Part shown: piece after piece, positions 24,594-32,556 of the stretch
How the letters are laid out: each line of letters opens with the position of its first letter
Numbering within the stretch: the first letter of the stretch is position 1
Assembly (NCBI GenBank): GCA_947089855.1
Contig: CAMUML010000044.1
Location: 1 to 34,548, forward strand
Length of the DNA: 34,548 nucleotides
From: an uncultured Eubacterium sp.
GTDB lineage: Bacteria > Bacillota > Clostridia > Lachnospirales > Lachnospiraceae
Direction: 5' to 3'
Translations under genes and position numbers: made by a program
The notes under the pieces: model-generated
The model's database searches: none
The model's input: only the letters and a program-made list of their open reading frames with translations
Told to the model about the DNA's origin: nothing

Positions 24594-25427
24594 TTACCCC
24601 AGGTACCCGATATATTCATCTTTCCACTGTTCTACCTGCCGCCCCATCTCGCTCCTTGCCTGCACCTGTGACACATACATCAGCCGCTCCAATTTGGTAA
24701 CCGGTTCAAACTCAGCGGACACTTCCGTCATCTGTTCTAACTCGCTTAAATTTTTTTTCATTGCCGCAAACTGCTGCGGCCCAATATGGTTTTGCTGCAA
24801 AAACCGCTGTACACGCTCCCCGTCGTCCAAAAAACAGACTGCCTGTGCCGCCGCCTTGATGGAATCCAGCCGGTGGCTTAATTCATACGCCTTTTCGTAA
24901 CAGCTCACTGCCCGTTCAAAGCAAAACATTTTTGCATAGGCAGTCCCCATATTATGCCAAATATCGCCGCTGACGCGTATATCAGACGGGCTGTCCGTCG
25001 CACTTAACAACAGGTTACGGTATTCCGCAATCGCCTCCAGATACTTTTCTTTCTCCATATATAAATCTGCTTTAATCTTGCGGTTTTCATAATTGCTCTG
25101 GTGGTCCATCTTCTGCAGCTTCATACCCAAAAACTGCATTTCATTTTTGGAAAAATAACCGGAGTCCGTAATAATGTGCATACAAAATTCCGGGAAACTC
25201 CCCTGCCTGGCAATCAGGCTGCGCAGTTTTTCAGAAAGCTCTGCCGCCCCCAGCTCAACTTCCACCCAGTCGCAGAATTCCGCCGTCATTATGTTTTCAT
25301 CCAGCAGATAAATATTATCCTGCAAGAAATAGCACAATTCTTCAATGGAATAGATATTCTGTTTTGCGCTTTCCAGATAATACGGCCTGGCAGCGCTTTT
25401 AAAACTACAGAAAATCAGTTCGCCCAT
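24594..25427 (-). CDS. TPR-like helical protein (cluster gene 3)
   Basis: A 277-residue protein with an N-terminal helical region (SIEELCYFLQDNIYLLDENIM) and, at about 125-205, tetratricopeptide-like helices: YLEAIAEYRNLLLSATD, then GDIWHNMGTAYAKMFCFERAVSCYEKAYELSH, a good TPR consensus. The C-terminal 70 residues are helical. TPR proteins bind partner peptides, often chaperones. AGGAGG lies six bases before the ATG. It is 64 bases after the Hsp70-like gene and 24 bases before the coiled-coil membrane gene. I cannot name a characterised family. Confidence 0.82.
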   Translation of the reverse strand: MGELIFCSFKSAARPYYLESAKQNIYSIEELCYFLQDNIYLLDENIMTAEFCDWVEVELGAAELSEKLRSLIARQGSFPEFCMHIITDSGYFSKNEMQFLGMKLQKMDHQSNYENRKIKADLYMEKEKYLEAIAEYRNLLLSATDSPSDIRVSGDIWHNMGTAYAKMFCFERAVSCYEKAYELSHRLDSIKAAAQAVCFLDDGERVQRFLQQNHIGPQQFAAMKKNLSELEQMTEVSAEFEPVTKLERLMYVSQVQARSEMGRQVEQWKDEYIGYLG

Positions 25428-25491
25428 TTCTATCCTCCTGCTTTTTCTTCCCGCCTGCCAACTTCCATGAATTTACAGGCTTTGCTGCAGT

Positions 25492-26730
25492 TTAATTCAC
25501 TTTCATCACATGTTCCCATACCATGCCGCTTGCCTTAAAAAATTCCCCCAGCCCAAGGTCGCGGATGGTGATCTTTACCGAACGGTCGGACAGCGGCTTT
25601 GCCTGGATATGCAGCCGGGTCGCCTTTTTCGGGCGCGACGGGAGGTTGGTCAGTTCTAAGGTTTCGATCCGTGCCTGCCGGCTGCGCGGCAGCTGGAGCC
25701 AAAAGTCAATCTCTCCAGGCCCGTCCAAAACCGTCTCGCACTCGCCCTGCGCCTCATACCAGTTATCCCCCGCCGAAATCAGCGTATGAAATGCCATTTC
25801 ATTATTTTTCCGCACTTTCAGGCTGATATTAAATTTCATTTCATTTTCGCCCATATAGGCATAATTCCAAGGCAACAGGCCATCGTAGATTTCCGCTGCA
25901 TAACAGGCCCCTTTGGTAAACAGGTTTTTCCCCAGGAACGCGCGCCTGCCCTGGCACATGACCCGCAGGGAATGCTTCATCCAGCCGCCTTCAAATCCGT
26001 CGCCCACCAGGTAGACCGACGAGATGATCTTCTTTTTAAATAGTTTCGGTATAATTTCCGCAAAATCCTGGTCTTTATTTTCGGTCAGATACCCGCAGTC
26101 TTTTTCTATGATCTGTATCAGCTGCGGCTGGGACTGTTTGGAACGCGTCAAATACCAGCACAGGATATTTTTTCCATAATACTGGAACATCACTACATCA
26201 TGCGTAGACAGCCCGTCTTTTTGGTTCAGCGCATAATAATAAAAGCTTTCCATATAATCCATAACGGTAATCCGTTTCCTTGCAACTGGAAGCTGCGCAA
26301 ACACATATTCCATCAGTTCCATCAGCTTTGGATTTAATTTGGAAAACGTAAATACAACCTTGCCAATTTCCATATGCGGGCCTAATTTTCCTGCCAAAAG
26401 CAGGAGTTTTTTAATAAACACAGCCAAAAGCGACCGTATTTCATAAGTCTGGTTTTGAATAATCGTAAAATCCCGTTCCAGCGCACGCGAAAGCAGGTTG
26501 CTTTCGCATTTCCCCATTTCCGCCTTTTCAAAACGGACTGCCTCGTCCCCATATACCCATTGTCCAGAAGATGCCGCCAAACAGACTGCCAACGGAATCT
26601 GGAACATCTCGCTGCCCGCTACGGTACTTACCGTTTCCGGCTCCAAATGCTGCGTCATGGCAAAACTGACCATTGCATAGCTGTCGTTTAAATCAATACC
26701 GATATATAACTGCTGCCCATATTCTGCCAA
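25492..26730 (-). CDS. Hsp70/actin-fold protein with degenerate ATPase motifs (DUF5716-like; cluster gene 2)
   Basis: A 412-residue protein. Residues 8-19 (YIGIDLNDSYAM) resemble the phosphate-1 loop of Hsp70/actin ATPases. SSVYLVGDGFEGGWM near 245 followed by FLGKNLFTKGACYAA resembles the adenosine motif. The expected phosphate-2 loop near 180-190 reads VVMFQYYGKN, lacking the usual DxG. The last 110 residues are beta-rich with TIRDLGLGEFF near the end, like a small substrate-binding domain. It may bind nucleotide without normal hydrolysis. The start is set at a TTG (26730) with GGGAGGGG seven bases upstream; an ATG at 26808 has no ribosome site. It resembles what I recall as DUF5716. Confidence 0.75.
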   Translation of the reverse strand: MAEYGQQLYIGIDLNDSYAMVSFAMTQHLEPETVSTVAGSEMFQIPLAVCLAASSGQWVYGDEAVRFEKAEMGKCESNLLSRALERDFTIIQNQTYEIRSLLAVFIKKLLLLAGKLGPHMEIGKVVFTFSKLNPKLMELMEYVFAQLPVARKRITVMDYMESFYYYALNQKDGLSTHDVVMFQYYGKNILCWYLTRSKQSQPQLIQIIEKDCGYLTENKDQDFAEIIPKLFKKKIISSVYLVGDGFEGGWMKHSLRVMCQGRRAFLGKNLFTKGACYAAEIYDGLLPWNYAYMGENEMKFNISLKVRKNNEMAFHTLISAGDNWYEAQGECETVLDGPGEIDFWLQLPRSRQARIETLELTNLPSRPKKATRLHIQAKPLSDRSVKITIRDLGLGEFFKASGMVWEHVMKVN

Positions 26731-26845
26731 AGCCGTCCCCTCCCCCTTTTCAAGTTCCCATATACACCAGTCCGCTCCCTGATTGCTCTGCGCAAAAAAG
26801 TATATCATACTATGTAGCAGAAAACAAACCTTAAATCGCTGCCCA

Positions 26846-29800
26846 TCAAATTGTCTTAAACAGTTTGCGTGTCAGAATATCCAGTTTTTCATACTCCTGC
26901 ATCATACGTATCAGCTCCTTTTCTTCGCCTTCTTTATGCAAGTACAGCATATGGTTGATGTATGCATAGCGCCCGCCGCTTTTTACATCCCGGTACGCGA
27001 TCCCTGCTACGCGCCTGCTCTGTGCCAGCTGCTGCGCCCCGTTTTCTGCTTCTTCTGTAATATAATACTCCAGCTCATCGTCCAAAAACAGCAAAAACTC
27101 CCAAGTAAAGATCCCATCGTAAATGTTGGGCATATTCTCAGTGGTAAACTCCTCCTGCTGTTTGGGCATCCGGTAATGGATCTGGATCCGGCTGTCGGGC
27201 CTGGCATGGTATTCTACCAAGATACGGTTGTGCAGCTGGTAGCGGCTGCACAGGCTTTCCGGCAGGTTTTTAAAAAATGCGAAGTTCATATTGCGGGAAA
27301 TAAATTCATTTAACAGCGTATCTGCCTCCCGCAGCTGGTAGCGGTCCAGATAGCTGCACTCTGAAAAATATTTTAAAAGCCCCAGCCTACATGCAACTCC
27401 GCGCAGCTTCCCTTCCTTTTGGAGCTGGCTTGCTTCCACAAACAAGTTTTCCGGCAATACCATGCCATGCACAACATACTCATGCATACAATAAGACCGG
27501 TATGCCTGCAAAATGAACCCGCGGCCATTGTGCATACGGTAGCTTTGGTAGACTTCCTGGATCTTACTGACATATTCCGTACTGTAAAGCGTCTGCACCA
27601 GCAGCCGTTCTTCCAATTCAGCGACATCCACAAGTTCGCTCATCTGCGCTGCCTCATAAACCAGCATCATCCGCTTGGAAGGGCCTTCGTAATATTTTGC
27701 CAGATAAGCCGTAACCGCTGAAGTGCGGGCTCCTGCCAGCGTCACCGCCATGCACAGCTCCAGCAAAAATGCATCTTCACCTATATCTTTCGTACGCAGC
27801 ATATAAGATGCAAGCTGTGACAGCCGCTGCCAGCTTATGCCGTCATACCCAAACCGGCTGGCCAGCTCATAGGCTTTTTCATTCCAGCCGGTTTCCACCA
27901 TCAACTCAATCAAAACATTTCGCTGCCCCCTGTCCATCGTGGCAAAATCAATCTGTGCAAAATATTCCTCAACATGCTCCTCTACCTGGTTTAACAGGCA
28001 GTAACGCACAAGCCCGGGGCCAATCTGGCTTTTAAATTTACGGCTGATCTGCGGCGCATCCATTAAGATGCATAAATATTCAATATCAGACTTTGCCGGT
28101 ACGCTTAACCCTGCTTTGCCATCCATATGGTGCATCAGGTATTGCAGTTTTTCCGGCGCCAGCTTTAAACACCTGCGGATATAATGCGACGGCTTCATCA
28201 GCTTTTCCAGTTCGCAAAAATCCGGCGAAACAAAACGCTGCCCCCTGTTATTTTCCAGCAAAACGGCATAGTCGTTGGAAAAAAGCTGGAAATAGGCAAC
28301 CTGCGAAGACAACGGCACCCGCTGCTCTTCTTTCATATGCTTTTGGACCACTACCACATAGGCCGCCGCCGGGTTATTGCAGTAAAATTTATGCGTATAT
28401 AAAATATCTGCCAGTGGGGCCGCAAGTTCCTGCGTCAAAATCCCTTTATCCAGCATTTCCTCATAAATAACCGCAAGGTTGTCGTCCATATTCCCTTTTA
28501 AAATCTCGTCGATTGCAAACTGCTTCATCGTTTCCGAATATTTTTCATAAATCGCCGGCTGTTCCTGTTTGTGGGCAATAATACTGACATACAGGGCCGC
28601 TTTGTATGGATAGGCCAGCTGGTTATTATACTGGAAATACATCTGTATCACTTTCGGCAACGGCCCTGGGCTGTGCAGGTCCATCGTCAGCAAAAACGCT
28701 TCGTACAGGCCCGTAATCTTTAAATTCTGCTGTACGCCCTGTACATACCAGGAATGGTACTTCGGATGGTACCGCTGCCCCTTGATCAAATAGGCACAGA
28801 CGCCTGCCAGCATATCTTCATCCGGATAACGCTTATAGCTGCGGAATAAGATCCGGCAGACCGTAGGATGGAACTGGCGCATATTATTGGCCAGGCGCAT
28901 CACCTGGTCTGCAAGGTCCCTCGTCAAAATCCCTTGCCTGGACGCCCAGTTCATCAGCAAAATCTCGTATTTATCCAACTTGGTCAATAAATATGGCTGT
29001 TCCTGATACGAGCGGAACGCCTCAACATACCAAAGCGGCGTGTACTGCCCCAGCATCACCCGCTCTTCGATCACACGCAGCTTGACCTGCGGCTGCGTGC
29101 GCAGGATGCCGTTGAGCCGCAGGGTCAGATAAAACATCATCGGGTGCGTGCTGTATTGCCTTGCGATCGTTTCAATTTCTGCTAAAAGCCGTTCGATCAC
29201 AACCGGTTCTTTTTCATTTTGCAGGCAGAGATAATTATAAAAAGCCCACTGAGGCTTTTTTTTGTCTTTGTATCTGCGCCTAAAATCATTCATCAGCCAT
29301 TCTGCATCCTGCCGCTGTTTATTCTGCTGCAGCGCATACGCCTTAAACAGCATATGCCATTCATCCTCCAGTTTCAGCTTCTCCAGCTGCCCGATCAATG
29401 CCAGCGTCTGCTTTGTCCACTCCCCGGTTACGATCTTATTCAAGCGGTACTCCACATAGCATGCCGTCAATAAAAACTTAACACGCTGCACCTGCTGGTA
29501 GGTCCTGTCTTTTCCGCCCTCTAAGCTGTCCGCAGATACCCACACCTGGAATTCCTCTTTTTGTACGTCGTTTTCAAAATAGATACTGGCAAAATTATTG
29601 CCTGCATGCATTTTCGCTGTATTGATCGTAAATGCAAACTGGCAGCTGCTGCCGATAAAATCACTGTCCGTCAGGCAGTATTTCTGCGGAACCAAAAATT
29701 CCGCACTGGAGGAAACCCGTATCTCCAAAAACCCCCACCCATCTTTTTGGATACTGACCTGTTCTTCTGCCGGCTTTTTTACAGAGAAATATTCTGCGCT

Positions 29801-30394
29801 GCGTTCTTCCAGAGAAAAACGTACCCGCCCTTTTTTCCCAATCCCGATCAGAAACTCTTCCATCGCCTGTTCCGTCAAAGATGTGCTGGAAAGGCCCAAA
29901 TATAATAAGGAAGCTTTATAGTCTTTTGGGCCCAATATATTTTTAAATGCCGTGGAACGGAAAATATGGAACGCTTCTTTCCAATCCTGTTTTGCAAGCT
30001 TTGCAAAATCCCTTAGGTTTTTAATCTTGCCCGTGGAAGCTTCTGCATAAAGCCTTGTTACCGTTACCGCAAAGGACAGCTGGTATTCCCCGCCGTTGCA
30101 TATCACATACAGCTCGCCGGTTATAATATCCCCTTCGCTTAAGCCATCTGCATGGAACCGCACCTGTACGTCTGCTTCTTCCCCTTCAAACTGCGGAACA
30201 AGGCATTCCATCCTTGCACTGGAAGAATAAATAATGCCCCGCATCCAAATCCCATTTTCACTTTTTATCCGGAAGCTTTCCATTACCGCCTGTCCTTCGA
30301 CCGCTTCTAACTCCAGCTTTTCTTTTGAAAATACAACCTGCGGATGTTCATAGGGTATCTTCCCTTCCGCCAGTTCTTCGATCCTCTTTCGCAC
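26846..30394 (-). CDS. Giant beta-sandwich plus alpha-solenoid protein (DUF5717-like; cluster gene 1)
   Basis: A 1182-residue protein without signal peptide or membrane segment. Residues about 15-140 and 190-290 look like two beta-sandwich domains (alternating hydrophobics, for example DIITGELYVICNGGEYQLSFAVTV). From about 300 to the end it is a long helical solenoid rich in Tyr and Leu with irregular repeats of 35-40 residues (VRFLLTACYVEYRLNKI, MLFKAYALQQNKQRQDAEWL). The start is a GTG at 30394 with AGGTGG four bases upstream. It matches what I recall of the Lachnospiraceae family DUF5717; no function is established. It is first in the cluster and reads from the promoter at 30483-30511. A large scaffold role is inference. 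Confidence 0.78.
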   Translation of the reverse strand: MRKRIEELAEGKIPYEHPQVVFSKEKLELEAVEGQAVMESFRIKSENGIWMRGIIYSSSARMECLVPQFEGEEADVQVRFHADGLSEGDIITGELYVICNGGEYQLSFAVTVTRLYAEASTGKIKNLRDFAKLAKQDWKEAFHIFRSTAFKNILGPKDYKASLLYLGLSSTSLTEQAMEEFLIGIGKKGRVRFSLEERSAEYFSVKKPAEEQVSIQKDGWGFLEIRVSSSAEFLVPQKYCLTDSDFIGSSCQFAFTINTAKMHAGNNFASIYFENDVQKEEFQVWVSADSLEGGKDRTYQQVQRVKFLLTACYVEYRLNKIVTGEWTKQTLALIGQLEKLKLEDEWHMLFKAYALQQNKQRQDAEWLMNDFRRRYKDKKKPQWAFYNYLCLQNEKEPVVIERLLAEIETIARQYSTHPMMFYLTLRLNGILRTQPQVKLRVIEERVMLGQYTPLWYVEAFRSYQEQPYLLTKLDKYEILLMNWASRQGILTRDLADQVMRLANNMRQFHPTVCRILFRSYKRYPDEDMLAGVCAYLIKGQRYHPKYHSWYVQGVQQNLKITGLYEAFLLTMDLHSPGPLPKVIQMYFQYNNQLAYPYKAALYVSIIAHKQEQPAIYEKYSETMKQFAIDEILKGNMDDNLAVIYEEMLDKGILTQELAAPLADILYTHKFYCNNPAAAYVVVVQKHMKEEQRVPLSSQVAYFQLFSNDYAVLLENNRGQRFVSPDFCELEKLMKPSHYIRRCLKLAPEKLQYLMHHMDGKAGLSVPAKSDIEYLCILMDAPQISRKFKSQIGPGLVRYCLLNQVEEHVEEYFAQIDFATMDRGQRNVLIELMVETGWNEKAYELASRFGYDGISWQRLSQLASYMLRTKDIGEDAFLLELCMAVTLAGARTSAVTAYLAKYYEGPSKRMMLVYEAAQMSELVDVAELEERLLVQTLYSTEYVSKIQEVYQSYRMHNGRGFILQAYRSYCMHEYVVHGMVLPENLFVEASQLQKEGKLRGVACRLGLLKYFSECSYLDRYQLREADTLLNEFISRNMNFAFFKNLPESLCSRYQLHNRILVEYHARPDSRIQIHYRMPKQQEEFTTENMPNIYDGIFTWEFLLFLDDELEYYITEEAENGAQQLAQSRRVAGIAYRDVKSGGRYAYINHMLYLHKEGEEKELIRMMQEYEKLDILTRKLFKTI

Positions 30395-30430
30395 GTTTCC
30401 ACCTGCTTTTCTCTTGCATTTTTCCAAAAT

Positions 30431-30456
30431 ACCGCTATAATTGACAATTAGGCGGT
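30431..30456. promoter_or_regulatory. Interrupted palindrome between divergent genes
   Basis: ACCGC-TAT-AATTG-A-CAATT-AG-GCGGT is a near-symmetric 26-bp site. It overlaps the -35 of the aminotransferase promoter and lies just downstream of the start expected for the cluster transcript, so a regulator bound here could control both directions. Confidence 0.4.
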
Positions 30457-30470
30457 ACGGTATCTATTAG
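30441..30470 (+). promoter_or_regulatory. Promoter of the aminotransferase gene
   Basis: TTGACA (30441-30446), 18 bases and TATTAG (30465-30470). The -35 is perfect and the -10 imperfect. The start at 30542 follows by about 65 bases. Confidence 0.4.
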
Positions 30471-30482
30471 CCTATCTTATGA

Positions 30483-30511
30483 ATTATAAACTATTTGGGG
30501 TTGCCACGCAA
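30483..30511 (-). promoter_or_regulatory. Promoter of the five-gene cluster
   Basis: On the minus strand TTGCGT (30511-30506), a 17-base spacer, then TATAAT (30488-30483). It lies within the leader of the divergent aminotransferase gene, so the two transcripts overlap. The leader to the GTG at 30394 would be about 80 bases and contain the palindrome at 30431-30456. Confidence 0.5.
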
Positions 30512-30541
30512 TATGTTGATAGAAATAAGGAGGATACTTAC

Positions 30542-31651
30542 ATGATACAGCATAAAGACCATTTTCATGGCAGTGACCTGGAAAAAATTGAACAAGTTTA
30601 TGGCATAAAAAAAGAAACCATTACCAGCTTTTCTGCAAATGTAAACCCGCTTGGCATTTCTCCGGCCCTGCGGCGCACCCTGGCGGAAAAGATCGATGCG
30701 ATTACCACTTACCCAGACCGGGATTATTTATCCCTGCGCCGCTGTATTGCACAGTATGTGGGGACAGATGCAGAAAATATCCTGGTAGGCAATGGCTCCA
30801 CCGAACTGATTTCCCTGTTTATCCAGACAGAACACCCGAAAAAAGCAATGGTTATCGGCCCTTCCTATTCCGAATACGAACGCGAAATCGCACTGGGCGG
30901 CGGCACGACGCTTTACTATCCGTTAAAGGAAACCGACGGCTTTGTGCTGGATACCAAAGATTTTATCGCACACTTAAAAGACGATATAGACCTGCTCGTA
31001 CTTTGTAATCCAAACAACCCAACTTCCACCTGCATTACCAATAAATCTATGCGGATGATCCTGGATGCCTGTAAACAGCACGGCATTTACGTAATGGCAG
31101 ACGAAACTTATGTAGAATTTGCCGATAATATGGAACAGATCACCTCTATACCGCTTACCAACTACTATAACAACCTGGTGATCTTACGCGGTACATCCAA
31201 ATTTTTTGCTGCCCCTGGGCTGCGGCTTGGATATGCCGTTACCGGGAACCGGGATCTGGCCAAGACCATCAATACGCGCAAAAACCCTTGGACCATTAAT
31301 TCCCTGGCCGCGATCGCCGGCGAAATCATGTTTCGCGACAGCGCCTATATCGAGGAAACAAAGGCGCTTATCTCTTCTGAACGCAAACGGATGTACACAT
31401 TATTTGACGCGCAAACAGATTTTAAGGCTTACCCGCCTTCCGGCAATTTTATGCTCGTAAAAATCCTGCGCCCAGGCCTAGACGCACAAGATCTATTTAA
31501 CCGCACGATACGGCGCGGGATGATGATACGGGATTGTTCGACCTTCCCATTTCTGGACGACAAATTTATCCGTTTTTGTTTTATGAAGCCAGAACAGAAT
31601 GACCGGCTGGCAGGCTGCATTTTGGGACAGGATGGCGAAGGAATCGGCTAA
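30542..31651 (+). CDS. CobD/HisC-like PLP-dependent aminotransferase or decarboxylase
   Basis: A 369-residue fold-type I pyridoxal-phosphate enzyme. Motifs: FSANVNPLGIS near the N-terminus, VGNGSTELI, NPNNPTS, MADETYVEF, and the PLP lysine in RGTSKFFAAPGLRLGY. The HGSDLEKIEQVYGI beginning plus FSANVNPLG is like threonine-phosphate decarboxylase CobD; the rest is equally compatible with histidinol-phosphate aminotransferase. No cobalamin or histidine genes are near, so the substrate is open. AGGAGG lies eight bases before the ATG at 30542; an upstream ATG at 30479 has no ribosome site. It is divergent from the giant solenoid gene. Confidence 0.85.
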   Translation: MIQHKDHFHGSDLEKIEQVYGIKKETITSFSANVNPLGISPALRRTLAEKIDAITTYPDRDYLSLRRCIAQYVGTDAENILVGNGSTELISLFIQTEHPKKAMVIGPSYSEYEREIALGGGTTLYYPLKETDGFVLDTKDFIAHLKDDIDLLVLCNPNNPTSTCITNKSMRMILDACKQHGIYVMADETYVEFADNMEQITSIPLTNYYNNLVILRGTSKFFAAPGLRLGYAVTGNRDLAKTINTRKNPWTINSLAAIAGEIMFRDSAYIEETKALISSERKRMYTLFDAQTDFKAYPPSGNFMLVKILRPGLDAQDLFNRTIRRGMMIRDCSTFPFLDDKFIRFCFMKPEQNDRLAGCILGQDGEGIG

Positions 31652-31725
31652 CCGGATATGGGCGCCCAAGAACAGTTGATAATAAAAACACATACAGGGC
31701 CGATCCCCATTTCCTAAATTAACGC

Positions 31726-31754
31726 TTGCAAATGAGCAAGGTGTCATTTATAAT
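31726..31754 (+). promoter_or_regulatory. Promoter of the antisense RNA of small-toxin module 1
   Basis: TTGCAA (31726-31731), 17 bases, and a perfect TATAAT (31749-31754). No coding frame follows; the transcript would run towards the converging 25-residue gene and meet the shared hairpin at 31834-31863. Confidence 0.65.
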
Positions 31755-31760
31755 CAGATT

Positions 31761-31870
31761 AGGAACAACCATAAGATTCAGCACGTCCGATGGTTGCCAC
31801 CGGAAACTTATTTGTGATAATTAATAAGTTATAGGCTATCCCCTATTGGCGTAGGAGATAGCCGTTTTAC
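31761..31870 (+). ncRNA. Putative antitoxin RNA of module 1
   Basis: A predicted transcript of about 110 nt from the promoter at 31726-31754 to the hairpin at 31834-31863 with GTTTTA. It has no credible reading frame. It contains a CAACCAT/ATGGTTG hairpin near 31766-31796. ACAACCAU can pair with GUGGUUGU, and CCGGAAA with UUUCCGG, both in the leader of the toxin message, and its 3' end is the exact antisense of the toxin message's 3' end. That is the layout of convergent type I toxin-antitoxin pairs. Ends are estimated. Confidence 0.5.
31834..31863. terminator. Shared bidirectional hairpin of module 1
   Basis: GGCTATCCCC and GGAGATAGCC form a 10-bp stem with one mismatch around a ten-base loop. 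GTTTTA follows on the plus strand. It lies three bases beyond the stop codon of the 25-residue gene on the minus strand. Confidence 0.65.
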
Positions 31871-31944
31871 TTGCGGTGGTTGTCGAGATAAGACAAAGCT
31901 GCAAAAATAACTAACAGCAACGTCAAAACTTCTAACGTATCCAT
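31867..31944 (-). CDS. Small hydrophobic peptide, putative holin-like type I toxin
   Basis: A 25-residue peptide. An acidic start MDTLEVL leads into one hydrophobic helix (LTLLLVIFAALSYL) and a charged tail DNHRK, which is the shape of the short holin-like/TxpA-type membrane toxins common in Firmicutes. The ribosome site is near perfect (AAGGAGG five bases before the ATG). An extended -10 (TGCTATAAT, 32027-32019) gives a leader of about 68 bases. An antisense transcript converges on its 3' end. Toxicity is inferred from form and layout. Confidence 0.7.
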   Translation of the reverse strand: MDTLEVLTLLLVIFAALSYLDNHRK

Positions 31945-32018
31945 AAGTACCTCCTTCCCGTTCCCGGAAAGTACAACCACCAGACTATCCCTACGCTGCC
32001 CTAATCTGACTATGGGAT

Positions 32019-32027
32019 ATTATAGCA
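32019..32027 (-). promoter_or_regulatory. Extended -10 promoter of the small toxin gene
   Basis: On the minus strand TGCTATAAT; the -35 region is weak. The message would begin near 32012, and the first bases include CAGATTAGG (32008-32000), the same nine bases that follow the antisense promoter at 31755-31763. Confidence 0.5.
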
Positions 32028-32339
32028 TATTTTGTGGGAATTGGTATAATATTTTAAATATAATTTCCTGCTACGTTTTCATTATCAACACATAATGCAA
32101 TTTAATTTCGATTTGTAATCTGTTCTACCTCAAAATCAGAAATAAGTTTGAATGCGTTATTTACGTCCGCCAATTTTGGCGAATGTTTCTTATACGTTCA
32201 ATATTTAAACACTAAAATAAAGGCACTGCCAACTGTATTTCTGCAATCAGCAAAGCCTTTATGCTAATGTCTAAATTATTTGCATCCTGTCAAAACGTAT
32301 GTTCTCCTTTCCTGTTATATAAGCCTTGACTGATGCCAG
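32028..32339. other. AT-rich stretch without genes
   Basis: No coding frame with a ribosome site is seen. There is a small CGCCA/TGGCG hairpin near 32168-32183. A longer hairpin (ATAAAGGC...GCCTTTAT) at 32215-32265 has a weak T-run on the minus strand, so it may end a small unknown transcript. Confidence 0.4.
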
Positions 32340-32483
32340 GTTACTATTCACGGGCCAGGAATGCGCATAAACTGCGCATTCCGTGAGAACATGATTCAGG
32401 AGTGAGGGGCGATTTTGCGAAGCAAACTTCCAATATCGCCCCGAATGGTTACTATGAGCGGCCCCCAGGCCGTGAATAGTAAC
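32340..32483 (+). mobile_element. MITE-like element, subfamily A, copy A2
   Basis: A 144-bp non-coding element with inverted ends GTTACTATTCACGG / CCGTGAATAGTAAC, nearly identical to the copy at 167-310. A perfect 8-bp direct repeat GATGCCAG flanks it (32332-32339 and 32484-32491), showing insertion. Its three hairpins are GGAATGCGCA/TGCGCATTCC, GGGGCGAT/ATCGCCCC with an inner TTGC/GCAA, and GTTACTATGAGCGGCC/GGCCGTGAATAGTAAC; the core TGATTCAGGAGTGAG is intact. It lies between the two small-transcript modules. Confidence 0.88.
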
Positions 32484-32521
32484 GATGCCAGATTAGGATA
32501 AAATATTTGAATAAAAGCACA

Positions 32522-32550
32522 TTGAAAAACATTTTTGCATATGCTATAAT
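32522..32550 (+). promoter_or_regulatory. Promoter of the small RNA of module 2
   Basis: TTGAAA (32522-32527), 17 bases, perfect TATAAT (32545-32550) with TG one base upstream. It drives a short transcript that ends at the hairpin at 32590-32639. Confidence 0.65.
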
Positions 32551-32556
32551 GCCAGT

